Of a stretch of DNA of 64,000 nucleotides, positions 47,925-59,029 are shown piece after piece. The DNA is from Camelus bactrianus (lineage: Eukaryota; Chordata; Mammalia; Artiodactyla; Camelidae), in the NCBI RefSeq assembly GCF_048773025.1, contig NC_133546.1, positions 18,308,001 to 18,372,000 on the forward strand, in the 5' to 3' direction. Positions within the stretch are counted from its first letter, which is position 1. Every line of letters begins with the position of its first letter. Under the pieces are notes generated by a model. It was not told the origin of the DNA, ran no database searches, and worked only from the letters and a program-made list of their open reading frames with translations. A program made the position numbers and the translations under genes.

Positions 47925-48318
47925 TGTTAGAATGTATTTGATAAACATTGTGTGCCTACCTTGTGATAAGCACTATTCTGGCTCTGAGAATAAAGCAATG
48001 AATGAAACAGACAAAAACCTTACCCTCATGGAGTTTACATTCCAGTAATGGGACACAGAGAATAATAAACCAAACAAGTAAGGTGAATAACTGGTAGATG
48101 GAGAGAAGTGCTATGAAGAGAATAAAACAGGGAAGAGGGATATAAGTATCGGGAGTTGGAGCTTTTACTTCCACATAGGGTGCCAGGGAAGACCTCACTG
48201 AGAAGATCATATTTGTGTAAAGACCTTTGTGAAATTAGTAAGAAAATGAGAACTGTGTGTATTTGTGGAAAGAGTATTATGGGCGGAGAGATTACATGCA
48301 AATGTCCTGGGGTGACCG
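47925..48318 (-). mobile_element. L2 LINE, minus strand, left part
   Basis: A well-preserved L2 3' end in antisense: 'ttgtgataagcactattctg', 'aaaaaccttaccctcatgga', 'gtttacattccagtaatggg' and 'gtgccagggaagacctcact'. The copy stops at an MLT1 LTR and resumes at 48733. Confidence 0.85.
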
Positions 48319-48732
48319 TGTCTATGAGATTACTAGGGCTGCCATAACAAACTACAGGTTGGATGGCTGAAACAACTGAAACTATTTTACCACAGTCCTG
48401 GAGGCTAGAAGTCCAAGACAGAGCTGTCAGCAGGGCTGGTTTCTACTGAGACCTCTCTCTCTCTCTCTCTGACTTGCAAATGGCTGCCTTCCTGCTGCCT
48501 CTTCACATGGTTGTCTCTGTGCACTCACGCCCCTGTGTCTCTCTGTATCTCAGTCTCTTCTTATAAGGACACCAGTCAGATTGGATTAGGGCACCCTAAT
48601 CCATTTTCATTCATTTAAACTTAATCAACTCTTCAAAGGCCCCATCCCCAAATTCTGTAGCACTGCAGGTTAGGGCTTCAACATAGTAACTGGGGGAGGG
48701 GGGGGGTCGGGGACACAGTTCAGTTCATAACA
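48319..48732 (-). mobile_element. MLT1-type MaLR solo LTR inside L2
   Basis: ERVL-MaLR LTR of about 414 bp in minus orientation: 'agggctgccataacaaacta', 'cagtcctggaggctagaagt', 'cttcttataaggacaccagt' and 'ggttagggcttcaacatagt'. It begins with TG and ends with CA, as LTRs do, so both ends seem present. No internal region. Family age is about 100 million years. It contains a CT microsatellite at 48453-48470. It interrupts an L2 and is therefore younger than it. Confidence 0.85.
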
Positions 48733-48965
48733 CTGTACAAATAGTGTTTTCAAAGAACAACAGAGGCCAGTATGACTGGAGTGAAATGAGCTATGGGCTG
48801 AGTAATAGATTAGATCAGAAAGATAAACGGGAGGAAAGTCAGTTGTGTTGGGTCCTCAAGGTCACTATAAAGATATTTTCTTTTAACTCTGAATGATAAA
48901 GGAAGTCATTATAGTGATTTGAGCAAAGGTGTAAAATGATCTTATTCTATTATAAGACATGGGCA
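48733..48965 (-). mobile_element. L2 LINE, minus strand, right part
   Basis: Continues the copy at 47925-48318: 'caaagaacaacagaggccag', 'gactggagtgaaatgagcta', 'gataaaggaagtcattatag' and 'agcaaaggtgtaaaatgatc' follow in L2 antisense order without a jump in family position. Confidence 0.8.
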
Positions 48966-49334
48966 GGTCTCTTGCAAGCAGAAAGTTCACACAAATTATG
49001 ATGCTTGGTAGTTCCAGACAGGGTCTCAGAAAAAAACCTGTGGAAATTTGGACCTGCTCTACTTTTGCTGCAGAATCTGAAATTTTTGTTTTCACTAAGT
49101 AAATCCCTGTCTTAGAAGCCCTGCTGGTGAATTCTTTTTCTTCTTACAGTTTTGTGAAGTTTTGCTTTATTTATCTTGAGGCTTGTGTTACTGAGTGAAC
49201 ACAAGATTAGAATGGTTACAGCTCTAAGCGAATTGAATACTTTATCATTGTGAAGGGACCCTCTTATTTCCAGTAATGCTTTTGTCTCAAAGTCTATTAT
49301 ATTTGATGCTAATACAGCTACAGTAGACTTCTTT

Positions 49335-49707
49335 GAATATTTGCCCAGTGTGACAGTCATTCCTCCCTGCTTATTACCAAAGGCCTCTGTTCTCCTCCCT
49401 TGGAGGCACAGATTAGGACCGCACTTTTTAGAGCCCCTGCATTTTGCTAGCCTATGGAACAAGTCCCAGCAAGTGATCTGTAGGTCGAAGTGCAGTGCTT
49501 CACTTTCAAGGAGTACACAATTGCTGGTGTGAGCCCTGCTGCCACCATGACTGGCCCTGTTCAAGGAAACGGCCGCTTTGTGATCCTGGGCTTTGAGGCA
49601 GGAAACAGGGAGCAGAGCCCCATGTGACCTATGGTGAAATACGTATTTTTGTTTTAAGCCACTGGGATTCTGGGATTGTTTGATACCACAACAGATCAAT
49701 CACGACT
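49335..49707 (+). mobile_element. MLT1-type MaLR LTR inside L1
   Basis: Solo-LTR-like fossil, plus orientation. The right end has 'gttttaagccactgggattc' and 'tgggattgtttgatacca', the MLT1 3' style; 'ggaacaagtcccagcaagtg' lies within. L1 ORF2 sequence flanks it on both sides, so it is younger than the L1. No internal genes. Confidence 0.6.
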
Positions 49708-49759
49708 GAGATATCTGGGATATTTTTAAAACTCTTTTTACTTTTAATCTTTCTCTACC

Positions 49760-49944
49760 TCGGAGTTTCTCAGTCTCAACACTATCAACATTCTGGACTA
49801 GACTCTTTGTCCTGGAGGACTGTTCTACAGCATCCATGGCTTCTTCCCAGTAGATATCAGTAGCACCCTCCCCCTATTCCCCAGGTGTGACAATCAAAAA
49901 TGTCTCCAGACATAGCCAAAATCACCCCTGATTGAAAACCACTG
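49760..49944 (-). mobile_element. MER5A (hAT-Charlie MITE-like element) inside L1
   Basis: Nonautonomous hAT DNA transposon of about 185 bp, near the full MER5A length of 189. Plus-strand text 'actatcaacattctggacta', 'gtgtgacaatcaaaaatgtc', 'tccagacatagccaaaatca' and the terminal 'gaaaaccactg' are the reverse complement of MER5A. The flanks ttctctacc and ttctatctt look like a decayed 8-bp target duplication. No transposase is expected or present. Confidence 0.9.
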
Positions 49945-51396
49945 TTCTATCTTTATAATTTAGAGATTCCTCTTATAAATGACATACAGCCACCTTTGCT
50001 TTGTCATCCAGCACAACATTTTTTAATTTTTTAGCTAGAGAGTTTGGTTCATTTAAATTCTTCATGATTACTGATAGATTCAGATTTGTTTCTATTTTGT
50101 GCTTTCTATTTGTCTTACTCTTTCTTTTTTCTCTCTTACATCCCTTTTTTCAAATTATATCAGAAAGATATAATTTTCATTTTCTCACTCCGTTTTATTC
50201 TCTCCAAGAAGTTTGCAAACTATATACTCTATACCCTAGGTCTTTTAACATGCGTACTCGCTGTATTTAAAGTCAAATTTGTCCCATTTCCTGGAGAATA
50301 CACAACTCTTTGAATATTCTAATCACCACCTCCAAATTTATATGTCATTTTTGTCCAACAGTTTAGTTTCATCTTGTTTTATAACCCCACAAACTATAAG
50401 TTAGTATCATTGTTTTTTGAAATCAGAGTTTGTTAGCGTCACCCCATATTTACCACTTTCTCTGCTTGCCGTTCATGTATAGATTCAAACTTTCCATTTG
50501 AGTTATTTTCTCTCCACTTATAGTACATCCTTTAGAATGTCTCTCAGTGAATGCTTACTGTAATAAATTATTTCAAATTTTAACTTGACTGAAAATGTCT
50601 GTATTACCCCCCCTCATTAACGAAAGGCAGTTTCTTTGAGTGCAGAATTCTAAGTTTATAGGGTTTGATTTTCTCTCAGCGTATTGAAGAGAACATTCCA
50701 CTGTATTTTCAATTTCTTGTTGCTGTTGAGATACTAACCTTCTGCCTAGTTGTTTTTCCTTTGAAGTGATTGACCTTTTTCCTCTCTACACGTATTTTAG
50801 ATCTACTTTTTAATCATTGATGTTCTCCACTATAATGTATCTTTTTGTTTGTCCTGCTGGTAATCATGGATTTGAGGTTTCATGTCTTTTAATAATTCTT
50901 AAAATTCTCAGTTCTTAAAATACATCATCTCTTCAAATATGTCCTCTTCTACATTTCTCTATGTCTTCTGGGATTAGGTACATATTAGAAGTTCTCACTC
51001 TATGCTCCAAATTTATTAACTTCTTTTGTTTTCTCACTAGGTTGAATTAGGAAAATTTCTTCAAAACCATATTCTATTTTCTTGATTCCCTCTTTAGCTG
51101 TTTCTAAACTTCTATTTAAGCCATCAACTTTAATTTCAATATTAAAGTTTTTCATTTGTAGAATCTGTTGTTTCTTTGACAAAAATTGTTTAGTTATTTT
51201 TATAGTCTCTTGATCTTTGCTAATATTTAAAGAGTATCTTTTAGATCTTAAATCATGCTAAATATACTTATTTTATATTTTCAGTCCGACAATTTCAATA
51301 CCTGAAAATTTTCAGGTGTGATTCTACTGACTGTTGGTTGTTCTTGTCCTCACTCGTGGTGATTTGCTTCTTTGTATATTTTGTGATTTTTTTAAA

Positions 51397-51415
51397 ATTA
51401 ATTAATTAATTAATT
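51397..51415. repeat. AATT simple repeat
   Basis: Five TTAA/AATT units at the right edge of the L1. Confidence 0.85.
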
Positions 51416-51639
51416 TTTTGTCTGAGGGTCAAATCTGAGACTATTTTAAATAAAAATTTTGTTTTGAGCCTTTCACACCTACCTGTGGGCAGACTTGTGA
51501 TTATGAAGTCTCAGGAGGAGAGAGACTACATTTCTTCTCCACCCACAATAAAGATCTGTCTACACAGACATTTTCCCTTGCTGTTTCACTCCTGAATATG
51601 CTCAAAATCTAATTATTTTTGTGATATGTAATGAGTATA

Positions 51640-51830
51640 ATAGGTAGATCATAAATTTGGATTATGAGAGACTTGGTGTGAATTCCCTACTGATTATGTG
51701 TGTGGTGGCAAGCAACCTAATATCTATAAAATGTGGATAATAACACTTACCTCACAAGCCTACTCTTAAAGATTGAATGAAGTATATGTGTGTGTAATAT
51801 CAGGCATAGGGTAGGCCCACAATGTTAGCT
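51640..51830 (+). mobile_element. MIR SINE, plus strand
   Basis: 'taaatttggattatgagaga', 'taaaatgtggataataacac', 'ttacctcacaagcctactct' and 'aatatcaggcatagggtagg' match MIR from the B-box side to the 3' end. Confidence 0.85.
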
Positions 51831-53490
51831 TCCTGATTTATGAACTGTTCATATTTTGCTTATGTCATTATTTTTTCGTATGTCATCTGCAAACAAATCT
51901 CCCTTTGCCAGTTAGGAAATAGGGAAAACAATCTGTCTCCCTTCTCTTTTTCCATCTTTATTTATACAACTTCCCTCTTTGCTTACAATGCCCTAGTTAC
52001 AGGCTACAATAGAACAGTTTTATCTTTCTAGAAGTACAATTCCTACATCAGAGTATGCAGCCAATAAAAGTAAAGTAGTAATAAAAGTTATTCTTCCATA
52101 GGGAGTTGTTTGAGATTAGGGAATCACACACACACACACATATACACACATCTATCACAACTTGCCTCTCAAAATCTATAAAAACTCTTGATTCCTAGAC
52201 ATCAAAATTCAGATGAATTTGGTTTTGGGGTTTTTCTCTCCTAAGTTTAGACCAAACAAACTTCATTTCTGTGGACTACCACAGGAGACATGGTTAAAGA
52301 TTTAGAAATTATTACGTCTCTTAAATTTGTGACAAGTATTCTAGAAAAACAAAACTTTTCAAATTGATGACTTACTCAGTTGGAATTTTTTTGGCATTAA
52401 TTTTAAGAGGGAAGAAACAAGAGAAAATACATTCATACTAATAATTAAGGATCCAAGAAATGAAATTTTCAGATGATGTCCTTGGGTCTGTAAACTATTT
52501 ATTCCACTCTTTCACAGTTTCTGTATTTGCAATTATAATTCTAGAAAATAAGAACTAATATTCATGGCTTAGAAGCATGGGGAAAATATCCCAACATTCA
52601 GGTGAAGGGATTATCTTCATAGTATCAAATTTACTAAATGTGGAGAATGTACACGTTCATATTAGAAAGAGCTCTACCTAAAGTTACAATGCTAATATTT
52701 ATATATTTGTAAGTATATAAAAATATCATAATATGTATCATAGCTCTTCATTCAAACTCAAATCTAAGAAGAGCTATTCACAAAAACTGTAGAGGTCCTG
52801 AATGCTAAGATGGTAAGAGATTTACTTCTTCACAAAGAGGAGCTTTGAATCTCGAAGCAGTGGGATGGCAGGGTATCGATGAGACCCTCTCTTTCTGGAA
52901 TTGGAACAGTTCTGCTTTTACTGAATTTAGAAGCTCTTCTACTCAGAATTCTAAAAGGCTTAACAACCATAGCACTAGATTTGAACCTAAGCAAATTAGA
53001 CTTGCCCACAAGCTTCCTTCAACTACCAGGAATATTAGGCCCAAATCTACTTTGAGAAAGTGGTACCTTTTGGACATTTGTCTTTTGCACTGTGTTGTGG
53101 ACACAAAAACAGCCCTGCTTTGGGAATATTCTGATGCTCTGTCCTTTGTAGTGTCACTGGGAAATGTACCAGACCACATCCAAAATCATTCAGAGGAAGA
53201 AACGTGAATTCATAAAGAAGTCTGCCAACTGTAATACTCTGACGGATGAGGCAAGAGAGAAACATCTTTCAACTTATCCTGAAATGGTGATTGGTTTACT
53301 CTCTGAAGCATGAGGATTGAATTCCTCACAATATTATTTCTGCTAGAATTCTGCTGTTGCCTTTTTACATCAAAAAATAAAAAGTTCCCTTTGTAAAGCT
53401 TAAAATATTTGCCTTAGAAGAATCTTCCAGAAATGCAGGTTCATGATACAAGAATTCCAGCATGAGACTAAAGTGATTAAGGTCATGGTT
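51831..53490. other. Unassigned sequence with a 120-codon open frame
   Basis: A CA run lies at 52126-52150. The 120-codon plus-strand frame at 52845-53207 is among the longest outside a named repeat; it is rich in Ser, Asn and Leu, and I see no known domain, signal peptide or membrane segment. An AATAAAAA-like signal occurs near 53377. It could be part of an old retrocopy or chance; I do not call it a gene. Confidence 0.35.
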
Positions 53491-53494
53491 ATAA

Positions 53495-54090
53495 ATCATT
53501 AATCTTCATAAAGTATTTCTTGGCCACCGACTTTGTGCCAGACCCTGTGCAAGGAACTGAAGCCAGAGCAGTGTCTGGGGTGAAAATAGCTTCTAACACC
53601 ATGAAGTCTGTAGTCTAATAAAGAATGAGGTAGTTAAATAATTATAACTAAAACAGTGGCTACAAAAATATGTAAGGTGCAATAAAAATAAAATCTCAGG
53701 CACCCTACCTTTGGAGATACCAAGCAAGAAGTTTCTTCCCAAAGTGACACTTTAGCTAAAATCTGAAGAAGGATTGGCAATTGGTCATATAAATATGCAG
53801 GGAGGGGTGTTCCAGGGAAAGAGACTCCAGAAAGAGGCATAAGCAGCTTGTGCAATTCAAGAACCATTGAAAAGTTCACTGTGCTTGGAGCACTATGAGC
53901 AATGTAAGGTGGCAGAAAATGACTAGTGGATTCGAGTCATGCTGTGACCTTGGAGGCTCTTAAAAGTGTTGAGCATTACTTCAGGAGCACTGGGAAGCTT
54001 TGAAGGTTTTAAGCAGGAGAATTAAATGACCAGATTTTAATATTTTAAAAGATTGCTTTGTGCTCATTCTGAGGTTTGTCCTCAATGTGT
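53495..54090 (-). mobile_element. L2 LINE 3' part, minus strand
   Basis: 'gactttgtgccagaccctgt', 'ggcaggaaatgact'-like text, 'gtgttccagggaaagagact', 'aagcagcttgtgcaattcaa' and 'ggttttaagcaggagaatta' follow L2 antisense order from the 3' end inward. Adjacent opposite frames at 53981-54271 are by-products. Confidence 0.8.
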
Positions 54091-55150
54091 AGAAAGAACA
54101 TACAGGTCTTTTCTCTGGGCATAAAATGCAGGCTAAGTGCCATCCTACATGGACAAATTGGGTAAATGTGCCCATCACAAGGCAACCCATCTTTACTGTT
54201 AGGAACAACTTCCAAACATGTGCTCCTATGACCACACACAGACTCGCAGCCGGCCATATGTCATTTCTCACAAGAATAGAAATCTTATTTGCCCTTCATT
54301 GACACTGACCAGCACTAAGGGTACAATAAAATTCCCCTTGGAGGTTTTAACGCTCTGTTCTATAACTCAGGTCATAGCCCGACTTGCAAATAACTTTCTG
54401 TCAAAAATCAGGCACCAATATATCATCCCAGAGACTGTATCCCTCTCCTTCAATATTTACGCCAAGAAATGCAACTGGTCTTTGGTTTATGTTCCAGTCT
54501 GGGATTACTGATTTCTTCCAACCTCAGAGGCTGGTGTTTGGTTCCAGCATTATTTAGGGAAGTGTATTTGGAGAGATCATGTCAGGCTCTTTAATATATT
54601 GTCAGAGGAAGGATATGATATTCTTTTCTTTCCTTTGACCCTAGCATCCTTTCTCTCACCCCTTCTTCTGGATTCAGTAGGATACCCAAAGGTCTCAGGC
54701 CATTCCAGTTTCGGTAGCTATCCCCATGCTCAGTCATCAGTCTCAAATGTATGGCTCTCGATTCACATTGCCTAGACTTGAGTGTGCTAAATTCCATCTA
54801 GAACTAACCAGTACATCTTTCAGAACACCTGAGAGCAAAGCTCTGGGCTGTGTCTTCAGAAGCGTAAATGTCCTAAGAAAGTGTTCACCAAGCATGAGTT
54901 CCATATGTTCTCTTGGCTCCCAAGATCAGGGTGATGAGACAGAGGTTAGCTGAGCACTGAGTTCAAAGAGCGTGTCTCTGCATTATTAAGACCCATAGCC
55001 CACAGGCAGACCAAGTCTAAAGTCTCTTCTGGCTCCAGGATTTAGCTAGCCTCCCATCTTAGGAATTTTAATGCCATCAGATAAGACAGAAGAACTTTGG
55101 ATAGTTTTTGAGACATCAGGGCTTCCAAACTCATCTTCCTCAGAGTTTCA
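54091..55150. other. Unassigned sequence
   Basis: No named repeat. A 97-codon plus frame at 54218-54511 overlaps two minus frames; none has a recognisable domain. Confidence 0.4.
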
Positions 55151-55154
55151 CATG

Positions 55155-55510
55155 TTTGAACAACAGTGAGAAGGCCATTATGTGTGAAGAGGAGTGAACA
55201 CAGATAAGAGTAGTAGGATTTAAGGTAAAATTTCGTGAGAAGCCAGATTATCCAGACCCTTGGAGGCCACTGTAAGGACTCCGGCTTTCACTGAAAATGA
55301 AATAAGGAGTCATTGCAGGCTCTTGAGCAAAGCAATGACAAGACTGGGGTTATGTTAAAATCTGCTGCTTATGGAGAATAGACTGAAAAGGGGGCAAAGG
55401 GAAGAAGTAAGTACCAATTAGAAACAACTAAAAGAATCTTGGTGAGAACAGACCGTGACTTGGACCAGAGTGATGGCTATGAGGATAATGAGAAATGGCT
55501 GAATACTTCT
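55155..55510 (-). mobile_element. L2 LINE internal fragment, minus strand
   Basis: 'atccagacccttggaggcca', 'ctgtaaggactccggctttc', 'ataaggagtcattgcaggct' and 'acttggaccagagtgatggc' match antisense L2 in order. Confidence 0.7.
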
Positions 55511-58250
55511 CAGTTATTCTGTGTCTGTCAATCCAGTGCAGATATTACCTTATGTTAACAAATAATAAAATAAAGTTATAAAGTAAAATGAAACAAAATA
55601 AAAGAATGAAAAGTTTGCTGACAGCCCCTGGCCATAATGATGTACAAATTCTGGATAAAATAATCACAGGCTCACTCCAGGGTGTGTCTAAGATTCCAAA
55701 CTCAACAGAGTGATCACCTGACAGATCCTTTTACCCTCTCGGTTGGGGAAGTAAAAGTTTGGGGAGCTTGAATTTGACCATTAAGAGCAACAGAGAAAGA
55801 GAGACAGATGAACAGGTATGCAGAGACAAAAACTGGAAGTTGTGAGACTTCAATGCAAGTATCAATACGGCCATTCACTCCTCAGTTTGATTGTCCTTTA
55901 TGGTCACCAGGTGCTCTCCTGGTCCACAGTAATGTTACTGCTCTACATGGAACTCAAGAGACAGGGCAAAGATAGAGGTACAATGCAGGTACCATTAAAC
56001 CTAGAAAACCTCCACATGGGGCCTGGAATCCTGGGAGAAAATATAAGAATTGGAAAACCCAGCACCTGATTCTACACCCTAGAAAAGTGTATTCTCTGGT
56101 TCCCTGGGACAGTCAGGCACATTGTTTTTCATGTATTTTTCCTTAGTATGACAAAGGCCTCTGCTCTCTATGGAGTCATTTTCCTTTCGGCTTCATTCTC
56201 CTAGAAAACACATTGCTTCAATCATTCCCACTTTTTAAAAGTCTCTTCTAAAAGTCAAAACGGAGTTTTTTCAGCTAGCTGAGACAGAGTTTACACTCAC
56301 TGCAGCTCTGACAAGATGGGAAGACTTCTTCCCATGTGCTGGGTCACCGAACACCACCTTCCCTGGTGGACTTACTTAACCTAATCCAGTCCACTGAGGC
56401 CCCTAAACTGGCCAGTCGGCTGTCATCACTAATTAAAGGAACATTTTAAAGTCATTTCATCAATGATTCACAGACATATCTCAGTGTCCTTTGTATTTGA
56501 GAAGACTTCGCAGAAGTGAATGCACTTGAAAAATGTCCCACAGCTCACCAGGAATCACTTCAATCGATATTTACTATTTTTTGCTTGTCCTTGGCCATAT
56601 CAAGTCACCTTATCCTTGAATTCTGGAAGATTTTCCTCCCATTTCACACAATTTACTTCTAAGTAAATCATCCCTTCACCATTTTCCCCCTAAATCCCAT
56701 GATTTCTGTTCTATTATTTCTATATTCCTGAATTCCCTGGCACATCATTCCAAACCATCTACCTAAGATTACACGTCATACATGGCCATCATTAATGCCT
56801 TTTACAAAATGATCTCCAAAAATATTTAAAAACTCCCATCACCAATTCTAAGGCCAATGAACCAAGCCCATCAGAAGTCATTAAGCAACTGAAGAGACAT
56901 TCCTGAAAACCATTACCAACTGGGGTTCCACAAATTTTTCACAGCCATAATCCAGAATGCAGAACAATCATTTGGCATTGAGGTTGACAGCTTTATTACT
57001 GTACTTTCTCAAGCTATCAAATTATCTCAAGATTCCAGCCTGCTTATTTTGAATGCTTACATTGCTTGTTGAGAATTCCATGCCTCCCAACAGACAGCTC
57101 TACAACTTGAGGAAGAGTACCATCAGCTCCTTTTGTGATGTCTCCTCTTGATTCACTCCTGCCTGAGCTGACAGAGGGAGCACTGCTCTGGGCTACCCCT
57201 TCACTTACCTGGTTTTCCCTGCTGCTACAAAGAAATAGCACAGGGCTTTGGAACATCCCAACTGTACCTCAAATAAAGGGAAATATGTGCTTCAAGAATT
57301 AAGTTTTTCTGACTTACCTCTTGATATTTAGGGTAGATGCCAAGACCAGGTACAGAACAGTCCATGCAAGGGAAACTCAAATACTTTGCTAACCAGTCCT
57401 ATGTTATCAGCATTATGTAGGTAGTGGTTACAGAATGAGTGTCTTGACAGTTTCAAAAGTATGGTGGGACAAGCAAGAAAGGAATGAACAAATGGAAAGG
57501 ACTTTACTTTCAGAAGGCTGTTTTATTCATTATGTATTAAATACATAAACTATCTTGAATTGTCAATCCTTAAGCAGAGTATCTGACATCTGTACTTTAG
57601 ATTATACTTAAAACAAATCTACAGTCAGTAAGAGAGAACAAAATAATAACAAATGGCTTTTTCCCTGAGTCAGCCAGGGATTTTGTGTCTCAGAATTAGG
57701 TCTTTAGAATTCTGAAGCTTTGGGCCATGGTTTTATCAACCATACCAATGAGATTTCCAGGTTCTAAAGAAGAAGCAGGTAGAAAATAAGCCTACATGAT
57801 AGGCTAACAGTTTCTGAAAAATAAGCACCAGATAAAAGGCATGGGTTACAGGAGGACCGCCACCAGAGAAAGAGGCAATGGAGGCAAAGAAGTGAGGATG
57901 GGAAGGATGTAATTAAGGAGAGCAATTTCTTCTTCCATCACTAGCCAAGAAGACACTTCAAATTTATATATTAAAAAAAACTCAGTGGATTCTTATCCAC
58001 AAGTTACACATATTTTGAGTTCAGCTGCCCTTTCCATGAGGCCTTGTTCACCATTCTAACCAGTCTCCCTCTCCTGCACTCTACTTCATGTGGAACTGAA
58101 GTCTGGAAACTATTACTTTATGCTGTGGCACCACTGGTCTACAGATTATAGTGCACATGTGTCCAGTTAAAGAAAAAATCTTTAGGATCAGAATAAGTCA
58201 TGTCTTTTTATACTCCCTCCAAATGCATTCTACTCTTGACTTAAGGGGGT
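55511..58250. other. Unassigned block
   Basis: About 2.7 kb. 56480-56830 is pyrimidine-rich. No gene and no repeat that I can name. Confidence 0.4.
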
Positions 58251-58254
58251 TTCA

Positions 58255-58345
58255 TAATTGGATACAAGATCACACAGCTGCTAGGCAGCAGGGTGAGATT
58301 TAAGACCAGCTCTAGATGGCTGCAAGTCTCAAATGTAGCACCATG
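58255..58345 (-). mobile_element. MIR SINE fragment, minus strand
   Basis: 'caagatcacacagctgctag', 'gcagcagggtgagatttaag' and 'ccagctctagatggctgcaa' match the conserved part of reverse-complement MIR. Confidence 0.7.
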
Positions 58346-59025
58346 TCTCATATAAGAGGTAATCAGCCAATATCCTTTGATGGATTAAGTGGTAAAAGAG
58401 TGAGTAATTTTTTTAAATGAATTTAAGTCTAAAACACTAGCAATTTGAGAAGAATATTTCCATAACATCCAATTTCACTTTCTACTTTTCTTAAATAGGA
58501 CATAGGAAAGGGTCCAGGACTAGATAGGAGCAAACATTTCTTTCTAATTAATCAGAAATTTAGAAATCTCCTTTGGTAAGTCATTGAAACTCATGTGCTT
58601 TTGTTTCTCTGAAAAAATGAAAATATAACATTAGGTTATGTTTTCCAATCAGTTTAGAACCTTAGATGACTACACTGTACCACGCGTTAGAACAGTAACT
58701 ACAATTGTAGGGCATGTATTCCAAAATTCTTGATGATTTATTTGACAAACAGATAAATGGAAAAAAACAATCATAGGTGTGACTTCTCCCACTTGAACTA
58801 ACTGCCTTGTAATTCACTGCAGGGTCTCAGCACAGAGATCAGGGAAAGATCTAGGAGCCCACTTGTAGCCTGCTCCTCCCTCAGTTTCCTCAAGAGATGA
58901 AATTAGGGCCTATTTAAGTGTGGCCTGTCAATATTGACCCCCAAACAAAATCTGAGAGAATAAGGCTGGTAAGAGGAAGAAGTGTGCTATCTAGACACAA
59001 AGCAATTTATTATTAAGTCAATTAT
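58346..59025. other. Unassigned sequence
   Basis: A possible plus-strand MIR scrap lies at 58560-58630 ('ggtaagtcattgaaactcat'). Otherwise nothing recognised. Confidence 0.4.
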
Positions 59026-59029
59026 ACTG

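Larger units (their letters stand above)
49090..51480 (-). mobile_element. Old L1 (L1M-type), 5' half, minus strand, with two insertions
   Basis: T-rich antisense L1. At 49250-49330 and 49708-50080 it reads as the ORF2 endonuclease region; the minus-strand text at about 50075-50045 corresponds to the start of ORF2 (family: ITLNVNGLN). From 50570 to 51200 it covers ORF1: the minus strand at 51182-51000 encodes a coiled-coil-like NFNIEIKVDGLNRSLETAKE segment followed by further heptad-like residues. An LTR (49335-49707) and a MER5A (49760-49944) interrupt it, and L1 text resumes after each. The ORFs are decayed. The 195-codon minus frame at 49112-49699 merely joins L1 and LTR sequence. Confidence 0.8.

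Noticed and set aside
49112-49699. 195-codon minus-strand frame as a gene
   Set aside because: It simply joins sequence of an old L1 with an MLT1-type LTR inserted into it.
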